A DNA stretch of 64,000 nucleotides from Comamonas fluminis. Its GTDB lineage: Bacteria; Pseudomonadota; Gammaproteobacteria; Burkholderiales; Burkholderiaceae_C. The translations under genes were made by a program, and so were the position numbers. Under the pieces are notes generated by a model. The model searched no databases, was not told the origin of the DNA, and was given only the letters and a program-made list of their open reading frames with translations. The DNA is taken from contig NZ_CP066783.1 of the NCBI RefSeq assembly GCF_019186805.1, forward strand, positions 4,229,501 to 4,293,500. The letters run 5' to 3'. This document shows positions 8,678 to 16,417 of the stretch, one piece after another (position 1 is the stretch's first letter; each line of letters begins with the position of its first letter).

Positions 8678-9397
8678 ATGCTAATTGCCCAGCACCTTGC
8701 GCTCACCGATATCCTGGACTCGCTACTGAGTCTGGTGTTTGCATTCACCTTTGGCACAGCCATCGGTGTTGAGCGGCAACTGCGCCAACGCACCGCAGGC
8801 CTGCGCACCAATGCACTGGTCGCCATTGCAGCCGCCGCTTTTGTGGATCTGGGCCTGCACCTTCAAGGCCCTCAGGGAGCCAGCTATATCTCCGGCTATA
8901 TCGTCTCGGGTGTAGGTTTTCTGGGCGCCGGCGCCATCATGAAAGAAGGCGCCAACATCATGGGCCTGAACACCGCCGCCACGCTCTGGGGCTCCGCCGC
9001 CGTGGGAGCCATGTGCGGCGCAGACCTGTGGGTGCAGGCGGGCCTGGTTACCTTCTTTGTGCTGGCCGCCAATACGCTGCTGCGATACCTGGTTCTCTAC
9101 ATCAACACCCGCCCCACCAGCACCGACGACACCGAGGCCAACTACCACCTCTATGTGGTGTGCGAGCGCGCCACGCTGGCCCAGACCCTGTCCAAACTCC
9201 AGCAGTTGCTGGACAGCTCCGGCTACGCCGCACGCTCCACCGAAAAGCATGCGCTGGGTGCCAACGACACCGAAATCGAGGTGCTGTTGATGACTACCAT
9301 TGCCCGCGCCGAGCAGCTCAACGCCATCACCACCGAGATGGAGCAGGTCAGCGGCGTCAAAGGCGCTTTCTGGCACACCAGCCCCTTGAACGGCTAG
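8678..9397 (+). CDS. mgtC: MgtC/SapB family membrane protein (first copy)
   Basis: A 239-aa inner-membrane protein of the MgtC family, involved in magnesium homeostasis and, in some pathogens, in intracellular survival and control of F-type ATPase. Four to five hydrophobic segments fill residues 1-145. The family core is present: GVERQLRQRTAGLRTN, SGVGFLGAGAIMKEG and GLNTAATLWGSAAVG. A soluble ACT-like C-terminal domain covers about 150-239. It begins 9 bp after the stop of the membrane fusion gene, so the two are likely co-transcribed. A paralogue lies at 10857, with near-identical core motifs but a diverged C-terminal domain. Confidence 0.92.
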   Translation: MLIAQHLALTDILDSLLSLVFAFTFGTAIGVERQLRQRTAGLRTNALVAIAAAAFVDLGLHLQGPQGASYISGYIVSGVGFLGAGAIMKEGANIMGLNTAATLWGSAAVGAMCGADLWVQAGLVTFFVLAANTLLRYLVLYINTRPTSTDDTEANYHLYVVCERATLAQTLSKLQQLLDSSGYAARSTEKHALGANDTEIEVLLMTTIARAEQLNAITTEMEQVSGVKGAFWHTSPLNG

Positions 9398-9797
9398 GCC
9401 GCGCAGCACAACGCCGAGAGGCCCAAGGGTTGACCCCAGGCCTCTTGGCGGCGATAATCGCAGGATTGCAAATTCAGGAGTCCCCACGTGGACAGTGCCA
9501 GTTCAACCAGTGATTTATCGCCTGCCGCAATGGCTGCGAATCTGGTTCGCTGACAGACTCCCTCAGGATCGGGGAGTGGTCATCGACCCACCCGCTCCAT
9601 GCTTCTCGCTCGCATCCTCCCCCCCTGCTTCCAGGCCTTCAGGTCTTGCAGACGCGTGCCATTCTTGATGGCAAGCTGCCAGCAGTGCTGATGCAACACT
9701 GAAAAATCGACATGTTTTGCGCGGCTGTTTCATGCCCGCAAGCGAAGCTGTTGAGAACTTGTGCGTTCCGTTCCTGCCCGACAAGAAGGAGTACGCC
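9398..9797 (+). other. Non-coding / leader region between mgtC and the small-ORF cluster
   Basis: No substantial gene is visible. A 12-bp stem with one wobble (9412-9423 with 9439-9450, loop of 15) stands directly after the mgtC stop but lacks a T-run. A short ORF with a strong ribosome binding site lies at 9488-9553. A C-rich, G-poor stretch near 9590-9640 could serve Rho loading. A small hairpin GCCAT/ATGGC lies at 9658-9672. I looked for the conserved blocks of the Mg2+-sensing M-box riboswitch and did not find them. Confidence 0.5.
9488..9553 (+). CDS. Candidate 21-codon leader peptide
   Basis: A GTG codon is preceded by AGGAG at an ideal 7-nt spacing and opens a 21-codon frame ending in TGA. 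The peptide is Ser/Ala-rich (VDSASSTSDLSPAAMAANLV). Leader peptides are known to control magnesium transport genes such as mgtA and mgtC in enterobacteria. Here the case rests only on the ribosome binding site and on the position between two mgtC genes. Confidence 0.3.
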   Translation: MDSASSTSDLSPAAMAANLVR

Positions 9798-9992
9798 ATG
9801 CGCCATCAACTCACACGCCTCATGTGCCAGTTTCGCCGCCCAAGCCAGACGCAGGCCACTGCCATGCCTGCGCCGCTGCGCACGCCCCAGGTTCTGGAGC
9901 AAGCGGCGGTGCTCGACGCCCAGACCCACTGGCCCACGCACCGCATTCGCAGCTTTTTGCTCACGCAGCGCGCTCACCGTCGCGCCGACTGA
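9798..9992 (+). CDS. Small hypothetical protein, 64 aa
   Basis: A short Arg/Gln-rich basic protein beginning MRHQLTRLMCQF. I recognise no domain. The AAGGAG sequence upstream of the ATG is a good ribosome binding site and is the main reason to accept the start. The MgtE-N-like gene downstream also begins with MRHxL and a basic segment, so the two may be distantly related or co-regulated. It lies between two mgtC genes. A non-coding explanation remains possible, because frames +1 and +2 are also open here. Confidence 0.45.
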   Translation: MRHQLTRLMCQFRRPSQTQATAMPAPLRTPQVLEQAAVLDAQTHWPTHRIRSFLLTQRAHRRAD

Positions 9993-10248
9993 GCTGCGCA
10001 CATGACCCGGCCCGCGCCCGTTTGGCTGCGGAGATTTTTCAATCTATCGAGGAACACGCATGGACCCCGACCCTAGCCGATCTTGCTGCACACCTGCTGC
10101 ACACGCGCAGGTGTCTGCCATTGCTGCGTGCGTGTTCGCCGGCCAAAGCTGGTGCGCGCACCCATTGTTCTCACACGCCCTGAGGGCCGGTTGCATCAGC
10201 ACCACGGACTGAAGTCCCTGGCTGACTCCGGCCGCCACGGCCTATAAA
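9993..10248 (+). other. Intergenic stretch without a convincing gene
   Basis: I see no reading frame with a good start in this stretch. It holds several short dyads (GGCC-GCCAC-GGCC at 10230-10242). Another frame (to 10183) contains an amphipathic run (LAAEIFQSIEEH) that might be a remnant of a coding sequence. Confidence 0.35.
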
Positions 10249-10369
10249 GAGCGGCTAACACCACCCAGCAAACCGCAGGTTTGCTTTTGAGACGAGGCGC
10301 GAAGCCGTAGGCAGTACAAGAGTACGACAAGGCGAAGCAACGACGTATCAAGGGTTGTGTTAGCGGCTC
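10249..10369 (+). promoter_or_regulatory. Structured leader: long-range 13-bp stem enclosing nested hairpins
   Basis: GAGCGGCTAACAC (10249-10261) pairs with GTGTTAGCGGCTC (10357-10369) at 12 of 13 positions, closing a 121-nt domain. Inside are GGC/GCC hairpins and a GTAC-AAGA-GTAC tetraloop hairpin (10316-10327). The ribosome binding site AAGGAG (10371-10376) of the next gene starts 2 nt after the closing strand, so folding could gate translation. It could be a cis-regulatory RNA or a structured repeat unit that landed in the leader. Confidence 0.55.
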
Positions 10370-10383
10370 TAAGGAGTTAGCCC

Positions 10384-10737
10384 ATGCGACACCTTCTGCA
10401 GCCCAGCCTGCGCTCAATTCATACCGCTGCCCATCCACAGCAAGGCCTGCAACAGGCTGTTGTTCGCGCACTGGAGCTTCGCCACACCGAGGTGCTGCGC
10501 CACCTGGGGTCGAATCGTGAAAATGCCGAGTTTGCCTCCGTACTCGCCGCCCTGCCCGCACGCCAGCGTGACGATGCTCTGTCGCTGCTGGAGCCGCGCC
10601 AGCGCGAATCCGTGCTGAACCAGCTGCCCCGCCAGATGCGCCACCAGTGGCGTGGCGCAGGCCTGTCCACAGGCACACGCAGCACCCGCCCCAAGACCTG
10701 GCTGCGCGGCCTCTATCGCGCATTCAAGGCAGATTGA
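10384..10737 (+). CDS. Small protein with MgtE N-terminal-like helical repeat
   Basis: A 117-aa soluble basic protein. Residues about 45-90 (ENAEFASVLAALPARQ, RDDALSLLEPRQRESVL) show the paired short helices of the MgtE intracellular N-domain, a superhelix that senses Mg2+ in the full transporter. No membrane domain follows: the frame ends in a basic tail (TRPKTWLRGLYRAFKAD). It lies 119 bp upstream of the second mgtC and downstream of a structured leader. The location suggests a role in magnesium response, perhaps as a partner of MgtC. The ribosome binding site AAGGAG is well placed. The domain call rests on pattern recognition and needs a profile search. Confidence 0.65.
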   Translation: MRHLLQPSLRSIHTAAHPQQGLQQAVVRALELRHTEVLRHLGSNRENAEFASVLAALPARQRDDALSLLEPRQRESVLNQLPRQMRHQWRGAGLSTGTRSTRPKTWLRGLYRAFKAD

Positions 10738-10856
10738 CAAAGCAGCCCTCCCAACTCAAAACCCAGCTGTCATCTGAAAGCTCTATGCTCCTTCCCCGAG
10801 CTGGAGCCCAGACAGCTCGCCTGTCACCCCAACGTTCAGAAGAAACCGCTCACCCC

Positions 10857-11573
10857 ATGCAAGCCCTGCAAAACTTTCATCTGCTCTCAACGCTGAACAC
10901 CATCCTGTGCCTGACGGTAGCCTTCATCTGCGGCAGCATCATTGGTCTGGAGCGGCAGATTCGCCAGCGCACTGCAGGCCTGCGCACCAATACGCTGGTT
11001 GCTGTGGGCGCTGCCGTTTTTGTGGATCTGGCCATGCGCATTTCGGGGGCTGACGGCTCCACGCGGGTGATCTCCTATGTGGTCTCTGGCGTGGGCTTTC
11101 TGGGTGCGGGCGCCATCATGAAAGAAGGCGCCAACATCACCGGCCTGAACACCGCCGCCACGCTGTGGGGGTCTGCCGCCGTAGGTGCCTGTGCAGGTGC
11201 GGGCATGCTGCCCGAGGCGGCCATTGCCACCCTGTTTGTGCTGGCCAGCAATACCTTGCTGCGCCCCGTGGTGAACTACATAGACCGCCACCCCGTGGCC
11301 GAGCATGCCAGCGAAGCCACCTACTACGTCTATGCCATCTGCCAGCGCGATGTGCAGGCTGATGTGCGCGAACGCATGCAGGAGCTGCTGGACACCGCCA
11401 ACTACCCGGTACGCGCCGTTTCCAAGCACGATATTCCGCCGCAGAACTGCGAGATCGAGGCCGAGCTGTTTGCCACCGCCGTCCACGCTGATGAGCTGGA
11501 CCAGGTGCTGACCCAGATCGAAGCCATGCCTGGTGTGATTCAGGCGTTTTGGAACGCGGGACCGCAGAACTAA
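10857..11573 (+). CDS. mgtC: MgtC/SapB family membrane protein (second copy)
   Basis: A 238-aa paralogue of the protein at 8678. The shared core comprises GLERQIRQRTAGLRTN, SGVGFLGAGAIMKEG and GLNTAATLWGSAAVG; the C-terminal ACT-like domain is more diverged. The frame is open upstream to 10647, but aligning the first hydrophobic segment with the first copy places the start at the ATG at 10857. The ribosome binding site is weak (AGAAGAAA). Keeping two MgtC copies 1.5 kb apart, with distinct upstream regions, suggests they answer different signals. Confidence 0.9.
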   Translation: MQALQNFHLLSTLNTILCLTVAFICGSIIGLERQIRQRTAGLRTNTLVAVGAAVFVDLAMRISGADGSTRVISYVVSGVGFLGAGAIMKEGANITGLNTAATLWGSAAVGACAGAGMLPEAAIATLFVLASNTLLRPVVNYIDRHPVAEHASEATYYVYAICQRDVQADVRERMQELLDTANYPVRAVSKHDIPPQNCEIEAELFATAVHADELDQVLTQIEAMPGVIQAFWNAGPQN

Positions 11574-11575
11574 GG

Positions 11576-11697
11576 CCCCCCCTGAGCCGCTTTGCGGCTT
11601 CCCCTGGCCGGGCGCCCCCCCGAGGGGGACGACATCCTCGCTGCGGGGCGGCCCTTGCTCGATGTCTCTCGCATGGGGCGCGCCAGTTTTTTGAGTT
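11576..11697 (+). repeat. GC-rich 3-prime-end repeat, copy 1
   Basis: It begins CCCCCCTGAGCCGC 3 bp after the mgtC stop, contains a hairpin of the CCCCC...GGGGG type, then CGCTGCGGGGCGGCCCTTGCTCG, and ends near GCCAGTTTTTT. It shares this order of blocks with the repeats at 32305, 53548, 55701 and 58181 and, inverted, at 14051 and 47592. Confidence 0.85.
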
Positions 11698-11707
11698 GCG
11701 GCCCTGC

Positions 11708-12814
11708 TTACGCCGCTGAATCGTCTGTGGGAGCCTGCAGGCCCAGATGCAGATACGCCGCCTTTGTCGCCATGCGACCGCGTGGTGTGCGCTGCAAAAA
11801 TCCTTGCTGAATCAGGTAGGGCTCAATCACATCTTCGATAGTGCCGGACTCTTCGCCAATGCTGGCGGCGATATTGTCCAGGCCCACCGGGCCACCATCA
11901 AAGCGGTGCACCACGGCTTCCAGCAGCTTGCGGTCCATGATGTCAAAGCCTTGCGGGTCCACATCCAGCATGGCCAGTGCCTTGTCGGCAATCTCGCGGG
12001 TAATGCGGCCATCGCCCTTCACATCAGCATAGTCGCGCACGCGGCGCAGCAGGCGGTTGGCGATACGCGGCGTGCCGCGTGAACGGCGGGCAATTTCAAA
12101 GCAACCCTCTTCATCAATGGGCGCATTGAGCAAACCGGCGCTGCGCTTGACGATGCGCGACAGCTCCTCGGACGTATAAAACTCCAGCCGCGCCACAATG
12201 CCAAAGCGGTCACGCAGCGGGTTGGTGAGCATGCCCGCGCGCGTGGTCGCCCCCACCAGCGTGAAGGGCTGCAGATCCAGCTTGATGGAGCGCGCCGCCG
12301 GGCCTTCGCCAATCATGATGTCGATCTGATAGTCCTCCAGCGCCGGGTAGAGGATTTCCTCAACCACCGGGCTCAGGCGGTGAATCTCGTCGATGAACAG
12401 CACATCGTTGGGCTCAAGATTGGTGAGCAGCGCCGCCAGATCCTTGGGCTTTTCCAGCACCGGCCCGCTGGTCTGGCGCAGGTTCACCCCCAGCTCGGCC
12501 GCGATGATGTGGGAAAGCGTGGTCTTGCCCAGACCGGGGGGGCCGAACAGCAGCACATGGTCTAGTGCCTCGCTGCGCTTTTTGGCCGCGCCGATAAAGA
12601 TTTCCAGTTGCTCGCGGGCTTTGGCCTGGCCCACATATTCGTCCAGCAGCTTGGGGCGCAGCGCACGCTCCAGCGCCTCTTCGCCCATGGTCGAATGCCC
12701 GGCCGACACCATACGCGGCTCGCTGGCCTCGGGTTCGGTCGCCTCACCTCGGGCCTTGCGCGTGGCTCTGGCGGGAGCGGGGCTGGCCGCAAATTCGTCC
12801 ATTTGAATCGTCAT
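11708..12814 (-). CDS. ruvB: Holliday junction branch migration DNA helicase RuvB
   Basis: A 368-aa AAA+ ATPase that drives branch migration with RuvA. Walker A is GPPGLGKTT (91-99) and Walker B is VLFIDEIH (138-145, D142/E143). The sensor segment [18 protein letters not shown] and the C-terminal winged helix ([21 protein letters not shown]) are present. The first 45 residues are a Comamonadaceae-style extension. ruvA lies 1.3 kb away on the same strand, separated by genes on the other strand; the usual ruvAB operon is therefore split here. It converges with mgtC across a repeat. Confidence 0.97.
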   Translation of the reverse strand: MTIQMDEFAASPAPARATRKARGEATEPEASEPRMVSAGHSTMGEEALERALRPKLLDEYVGQAKAREQLEIFIGAAKKRSEALDHVLLFGPPGLGKTTLSHIIAAELGVNLRQTSGPVLEKPKDLAALLTNLEPNDVLFIDEIHRLSPVVEEILYPALEDYQIDIMIGEGPAARSIKLDLQPFTLVGATTRAGMLTNPLRDRFGIVARLEFYTSEELSRIVKRSAGLLNAPIDEEGCFEIARRSRGTPRIANRLLRRVRDYADVKGDGRITREIADKALAMLDVDPQGFDIMDRKLLEAVVHRFDGGPVGLDNIAASIGEESGTIEDVIEPYLIQQGFLQRTPRGRMATKAAYLHLGLQAPTDDSAA

Positions 12815-12957
12815 GGCGGCAATTGTGCCCTAAGCCCGACATAAACACTGATTAAAAATACAGGGTTAAACAAAATCCCACAGTTGATATGCGCACTCGC
12901 GGCAAGCAGGCGCCTGACTTGCGCACAATGGCTGCAATGGATTTCAGGAGCCTTCCC

Positions 12958-13500
12958 ATGCGCTTTCACACCCTGGCCTGCACGGCCGCTCTACTTTGCC
13001 TGTCTGCCGCCGCCCAGGCTGCGCTCAAGGTGGGCGACACCGCCCCAAATTTCAGCACGCCCGCCGCTGTGGCAGGCAAGGCGTTTGACTTTGATATGAG
13101 CGCAGCCCTCAAAAAAGGGCCGGTGGTGCTGTATTTCTTCCCCAAGGCCTTTACCCGTGGCTGCACGGTGGAAGCCCATGCCTTTGCCGAGGCCACGCCC
13201 CAGTTCAAGGCCATGAATGCCACGGTGGTGGGCATGTCGCACGACGATATCGACACGCTCAAGCGCTTCTCCACCGAAGCCTGCCGCGACCAGTTTGCCG
13301 TGGCCTCTGACCCCAAAGCCCAAACCATCAAGGCCTACGACGCCGCAGCCGCCGCCAACCCGGCCATGGCCGACCGCATCTCTTATGTGATCGGGCAGGA
13401 CGGCAAGGTGAAATTTGCCCTCACCAGCAGCGACCCCATGGCCCATGTGCAGCAGACCCAGGCCGCCGTCAAGCAACTGCAGAGCAATATCAAAAAATGA
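12958..13500 (+). CDS. Exported peroxiredoxin (AhpC/TSA, BCP-like)
   Basis: A 180-aa thioredoxin-fold peroxidase with a signal peptide (MRFHTLACTAALLCLSAAAQA). The peroxidatic Cys is C69 in PKAFTRGCT, equivalent to the PxxxTxxC motif. C109 (EACRDQF) may be the resolving Cys, as in some BCP/PrxQ proteins. Export points to reduction of peroxides in the periplasm. The frame is open upstream to 12889, but AGGAG before the ATG at 12958 and the signal peptide fix the start. It overlaps the next gene by ATGA. Confidence 0.88.
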   Translation: MRFHTLACTAALLCLSAAAQAALKVGDTAPNFSTPAAVAGKAFDFDMSAALKKGPVVLYFFPKAFTRGCTVEAHAFAEATPQFKAMNATVVGMSHDDIDTLKRFSTEACRDQFAVASDPKAQTIKAYDAAAAANPAMADRISYVIGQDGKVKFALTSSDPMAHVQQTQAAVKQLQSNIKK

Positions 13501-13931
13501 GCTGCTACCGCTTACCCATCAAGCGTTTGATGGGTATTTCATGCTTGATGCTATGGGGTACGGTACAAGCCCAGAACGAGCACCAGCCATCCCCCGAAGC
13601 TCGCGCCTTTGCCGACCGCATGATCACCTGCAACAGCCATGCGCTTCTGCTTTATATGTACGCACAGGGTGAAGTTCCAGCCTCCGTGCCCCAACGTGCG
13701 AAGTACCGCGATCTGGCCGACGCAGCAGCAGGCGAGAGCTATGTGGCCGATCGCCTGGCCAGCGCAGACGAGATGAAAAAAGCCCTGCAAGAGCTGGAGC
13801 CGCTGCTCAACACCAAAAGCATTGAGGGCCTGACCGAGGAACAAAAAGACGAGCACACCTATGCCGTCTGGTCCAAAGTCATCGAACGCTGCAACGCCAC
13901 AGCCGCCAAGCCCCCGGCAAAGAGCAAGTAA
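13497..13931 (+). CDS. Hypothetical exported protein, 144 aa
   Basis: The ATG overlaps the peroxiredoxin stop codon (ATGA), so the two are translationally coupled. The N-terminus (about residues 8-25, LMGISCLMLWGTVQAQ) looks like a signal peptide. The mature part is helical, with two Cys residues (ITCNSHA and ERCNATA) that could form a periplasmic disulfide, and a Pro/Lys tail. I do not recognise the family. Coupling suggests a function alongside the exported peroxiredoxin. Confidence 0.75.
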   Translation: MSCYRLPIKRLMGISCLMLWGTVQAQNEHQPSPEARAFADRMITCNSHALLLYMYAQGEVPASVPQRAKYRDLADAAAGESYVADRLASADEMKKALQELEPLLNTKSIEGLTEEQKDEHTYAVWSKVIERCNATAAKPPAKSK

Positions 13932-14050
13932 GCCCAGCAGACTCAACGCCACTCACCCCGGCCTGCTCACCAGCTAAGGCTTAAAGCCGCCCCTTTCGCA
14001 AGAGACAGCAAGCGCCGCCGCGCAGTAAGGTGACAACCGCCGCCCCCCCC

Positions 14051-14143
14051 GATCAGAGACGCCAAGCAAGAGCCGCCTCGCGGCGAAGGCGTCGTCCCCC
14101 TCCGCGAAGCAGAGAGGGGGAAGGCGCGCAGCGCCTCAGGGGG
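14051..14143 (-). repeat. GC-rich 3-prime-end repeat, copy 2
   Basis: Read on the minus strand it starts CCCCCTGAGGCGCTGCGCGCC just after the ruvA stop codon, then a CCCCCTCTCT/AGGGGG hairpin, then GACGACGCCTTCGCCGCGAGGCGGCTCTTGC in place of the usual GCGGGGCGGCCCTTGC. It has the same orientation as ruvA. Confidence 0.82.
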
Positions 14144-14149
14144 AGACCG

Positions 14150-14725
14150 TCATTTCGTCAAGGCTTTCAAAGCCAACTTGATACCTTCTGACACCCCCAC
14201 ATCCGGCGGCAGCTTTTTCAACGCCGCAGACGCTTCCTTGTCCGAGTAACCCAGCGCCATCAACGCCTGCTGAATATCGTTCTGGTCGTTGTTATTGCTG
14301 AACAGCGACTGCGCGCCCGTGTCGGCGCCAATCTTACCCTTGAGCTCCAGCAGCAGGCGCTCGGCCGTCTTCTTGCCAATGCCGGGCACCTTGACCAATC
14401 GCCCTGCTTCCTGCTGCGATACCGCATCCGCGAGATCATCAATGCTCATGCCGCTGAGCACCGCCAGCGCCATGCGCGGGCCAATGCCGGTGATCTTGAT
14501 GAGTTCACGGAACGTCTGGCGCTCGCGGGCCGTGGCAAAGCCGAACAGCAGCTGCGCATCCTCACGCACCACAAAGTGGGTGAGCAGCGCCACCTTGCTG
14601 CCGTTGGCAGGCAGGTTGTAGAACGTGCTCATGGGCACTTGCACCTCATAGCCCACGCCGCCGCAGTCCACCAGCACCTCGGGCGGGTTTTTTTCCAGCA
14701 GCGTTCCAGTCAATTTGCCTATCAT
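14150..14725 (-). CDS. ruvA: Holliday junction branch migration protein RuvA
   Basis: A 191-aa protein that binds the four-way junction and loads RuvB. It begins [23 protein letters not shown] (OB-fold domain I), carries two helix-hairpin-helix motifs ([15 protein letters not shown] and [19 protein letters not shown]), then a short acidic linker and the RuvB-binding domain III ([15 protein letters not shown]). The open frame extends to 14881, but the ATG at 14725 matches the universal start of the family. It diverges from phoH with 49 bp between start codons. ruvC is not in the window. Confidence 0.96.
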   Translation of the reverse strand: MIGKLTGTLLEKNPPEVLVDCGGVGYEVQVPMSTFYNLPANGSKVALLTHFVVREDAQLLFGFATARERQTFRELIKITGIGPRMALAVLSGMSIDDLADAVSQQEAGRLVKVPGIGKKTAERLLLELKGKIGADTGAQSLFSNNNDQNDIQQALMALGYSDKEASAALKKLPPDVGVSEGIKLALKALTK

Positions 14726-14774
14726 TGAAGTCCTTTGCCGCACCGTGCGGCCATTCTTTTGAGAAATTATCCGC

Positions 14775-15779
14775 GTGATCCTGCGCCATACATTCACACC
14801 CCATAACAACAACCGCCTGACGCACCTGTGCGGCCCGGCGGATGCGCATCTGCGCACCATCGAAGTCGCACTTGGCGTCAAGATCGCTCACCGCCATGAG
14901 CAGTTCAAGATCGATGGCCCCAAGGCCAAGGCCAACGAGGCGCTCGAGCTGCTGCAGGCCATCTACGAGATTGCCGATGACGTGGTCGCCGACGATACCC
15001 TGCAACTGATGCTGGCTGGCGACACCGACATGCTGGAAGCGCCGCTGGACGCCCCGCAGCTGACCACGCGCCGCGCCGACTTGCGTGCCCGCACGCCCAA
15101 CCAGGCGCAGTACCTGGACAACATCGCCAAGCACGACATCACCTTCGGCATCGGCCCCGCAGGTACCGGCAAGACCTATCTGGCCGTGGCCTGCGCTGTC
15201 GATGCGCTGGAGCGCAGCGCCGTGCAGCGCATTGTGCTGACCCGCCCCGCCGTGGAAGCGGGCGAGCGCCTGGGCTTTCTGCCTGGCGACCTGAACCAGA
15301 AGGTGGACCCGTATCTGCGCCCGCTGTACGACGCGCTGTACGACCTGATGGGCTACGAAAAAGTGCAAAAGGCCTTCGAGCGCAATGCGCTGGAAATTGC
15401 CCCGCTGGCATTCATGCGTGGCCGCACGCTGAACAACGCCTTTGTGATTCTGGACGAAGCCCAGAACACCACGCCCGAGCAGATGAAGATGTTCCTCACC
15501 CGCATCGGCTTTGGCGCCAAGGCCGTGGTCACCGGCGACGTCAGCCAGATCGACCTGCCCAAGGGTGCGCCCAGCGGCTTGATCGATGCCGAGCGCGTGC
15601 TCAAGCGCGTCAAAGGCATTTCCATCAACCACTTCAACAGCTCTGACGTGGTGCGCCACCCGCTGGTGGCCCGCATTGTGGACGCCTACGACGCCCGTGG
15701 CCGCGTGACCGAAGGCACATCCGCGCCCAAGACACGCACCCGCACGGCCCGCCCGCTGCCTTCGGCGGACGAGCTTTAA
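14775..15779 (+). CDS. phoH: PhoH family ATPase
   Basis: A 334-aa cytoplasmic NTPase of the PhoH/YbeZ type. An N-terminal KH-like region (1-90) precedes the helicase-like core with Walker [13 protein letters not shown] (about 124-135) and Walker [10 protein letters not shown] (about 222-230). [12 protein letters not shown] follows as the next conserved motif. The start is a GTG; an ATG in frame is absent nearby. ybeY follows 93 bp downstream, the usual pairing: YbeZ is thought to work with the RNase YbeY in rRNA maturation and ribosome quality control. Confidence 0.93.
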   Translation: MILRHTFTPHNNNRLTHLCGPADAHLRTIEVALGVKIAHRHEQFKIDGPKAKANEALELLQAIYEIADDVVADDTLQLMLAGDTDMLEAPLDAPQLTTRRADLRARTPNQAQYLDNIAKHDITFGIGPAGTGKTYLAVACAVDALERSAVQRIVLTRPAVEAGERLGFLPGDLNQKVDPYLRPLYDALYDLMGYEKVQKAFERNALEIAPLAFMRGRTLNNAFVILDEAQNTTPEQMKMFLTRIGFGAKAVVTGDVSQIDLPKGAPSGLIDAERVLKRVKGISINHFNSSDVVRHPLVARIVDAYDARGRVTEGTSAPKTRTRTARPLPSADEL

Positions 15780-15788
15780 GCAAACAGG

Positions 15789-15819
15789 ACGGATGCCCGG
15801 AAACAGTCCGGGCATCCGT
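15789..15819 (+). other. Perfect 12-bp hairpin between phoH and ybeY
   Basis: ACGGATGCCCGG (15789-15800) pairs perfectly with CCGGGCATCCGT (15808-15819) around a 7-nt loop. No T-run follows, so it is not a standard intrinsic terminator; it may stabilise the phoH end or mark an RNA-processing point between phoH and ybeY. Confidence 0.6.
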
Positions 15820-15831
15820 CGCTTCAAACTT

Positions 15832-15875
15832 CATAGCTGATTGCGCTTATTTAATAAGGGCTACAAGCCAAAATG
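15832..15875 (+). repeat. Short dispersed repeat (about 44 bp) providing the ybeY leader
   Basis: CATAGCTGATTGCGCTTAT, then AATAAGGGCTACAAGCCAAAATG. It belongs to the family with copies at 31721, 44676, 47546 and (inverted) 57267. Its last bases include the ATG of ybeY, so the repeat supplies the translation start context of that gene. Confidence 0.7.
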
Positions 15876-16331
15876 TCTTTAAATCAACTGCAACTGTCGC
15901 TGCAATTCGGCCCCAGCGCCGAAGCCTCAGCCCACCGCGAGCTGCTGACGCGCAGCAAGGTCACCACCTGGATTCGCCATGCACTGGCCGTGGATGCCGA
16001 AATCACCGTGCGCATTGTCGACACCGAAGAGGGCCAGAAGCTCAACCTCGCGTACCGCAAAAAAGACTACGCCACCAATGTGCTGACCTTTGACTACCAG
16101 CAAGAACCCACCGTGATGGCCGACCTGGTGCTGTGCGCCCCCGTGGTGGAGCGCGAGGCCAAGGAGCAGAACAAGACGCTGGAAGAGCACTACGCCCACT
16201 TGCTGGTGCATGGCACGCTGCACGCCCAGGGCTGGGACCATGAAACCAGCGAGCAAGATGCCGAAGAGATGGAGGCCTATGAGACCGACATCATGAAAGA
16301 GATGGGGTTTGAAGACCCGTACGCGAAGTAA
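15873..16331 (+). CDS. ybeY: rRNA maturation RNase YbeY
   Basis: A 152-aa metal-dependent endoribonuclease for 16S rRNA 3-prime-end processing and 70S quality control. The zinc motif [11 protein letters not shown] gives H113, H117 and H123, and the conserved Arg/Asn region [15 protein letters not shown] precedes it. Size and motifs are typical. There is no canonical ribosome binding site: the ATG is the end of a dispersed repeat, and only a weak AAGGG lies 11 nt upstream, so translation may depend on phoH. A strong bidirectional terminator follows. Confidence 0.95.
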   Translation: MSLNQLQLSLQFGPSAEASAHRELLTRSKVTTWIRHALAVDAEITVRIVDTEEGQKLNLAYRKKDYATNVLTFDYQQEPTVMADLVLCAPVVEREAKEQNKTLEEHYAHLLVHGTLHAQGWDHETSEQDAEEMEAYETDIMKEMGFEDPYAK

Positions 16332-16360
16332 TACGCCAAACGCGATTCGCTATCAAAAAC

Positions 16361-16402
16361 AAAGCAGCCTGCGCAAAGTACACCTTGGCAGGCTGCTTTT
16401 TT
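16361..16402. terminator. Bidirectional intrinsic terminator between ybeY and a Bug receptor gene
   Basis: AAAGCAGCCTG (16361-16371) and CAGGCTGCTTT (16389-16399) form an 11-bp stem. T-runs on both strands serve ybeY from the left and the Bug receptor gene from the right. Confidence 0.85.
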
Positions 16403-16417
16403 ATGCTTGAACGCTGC

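Noticed and set aside
10001..10075. A 24-codon ATG frame starting at 10001
   Set aside because: There is no ribosome binding site and no sign of conservation visible in the sequence.
9398..10383. M-box or other known riboswitch upstream of the second mgtC cluster
   Set aside because: I looked for the conserved M-box blocks and found none. The structured region is reported only as an unassigned element.
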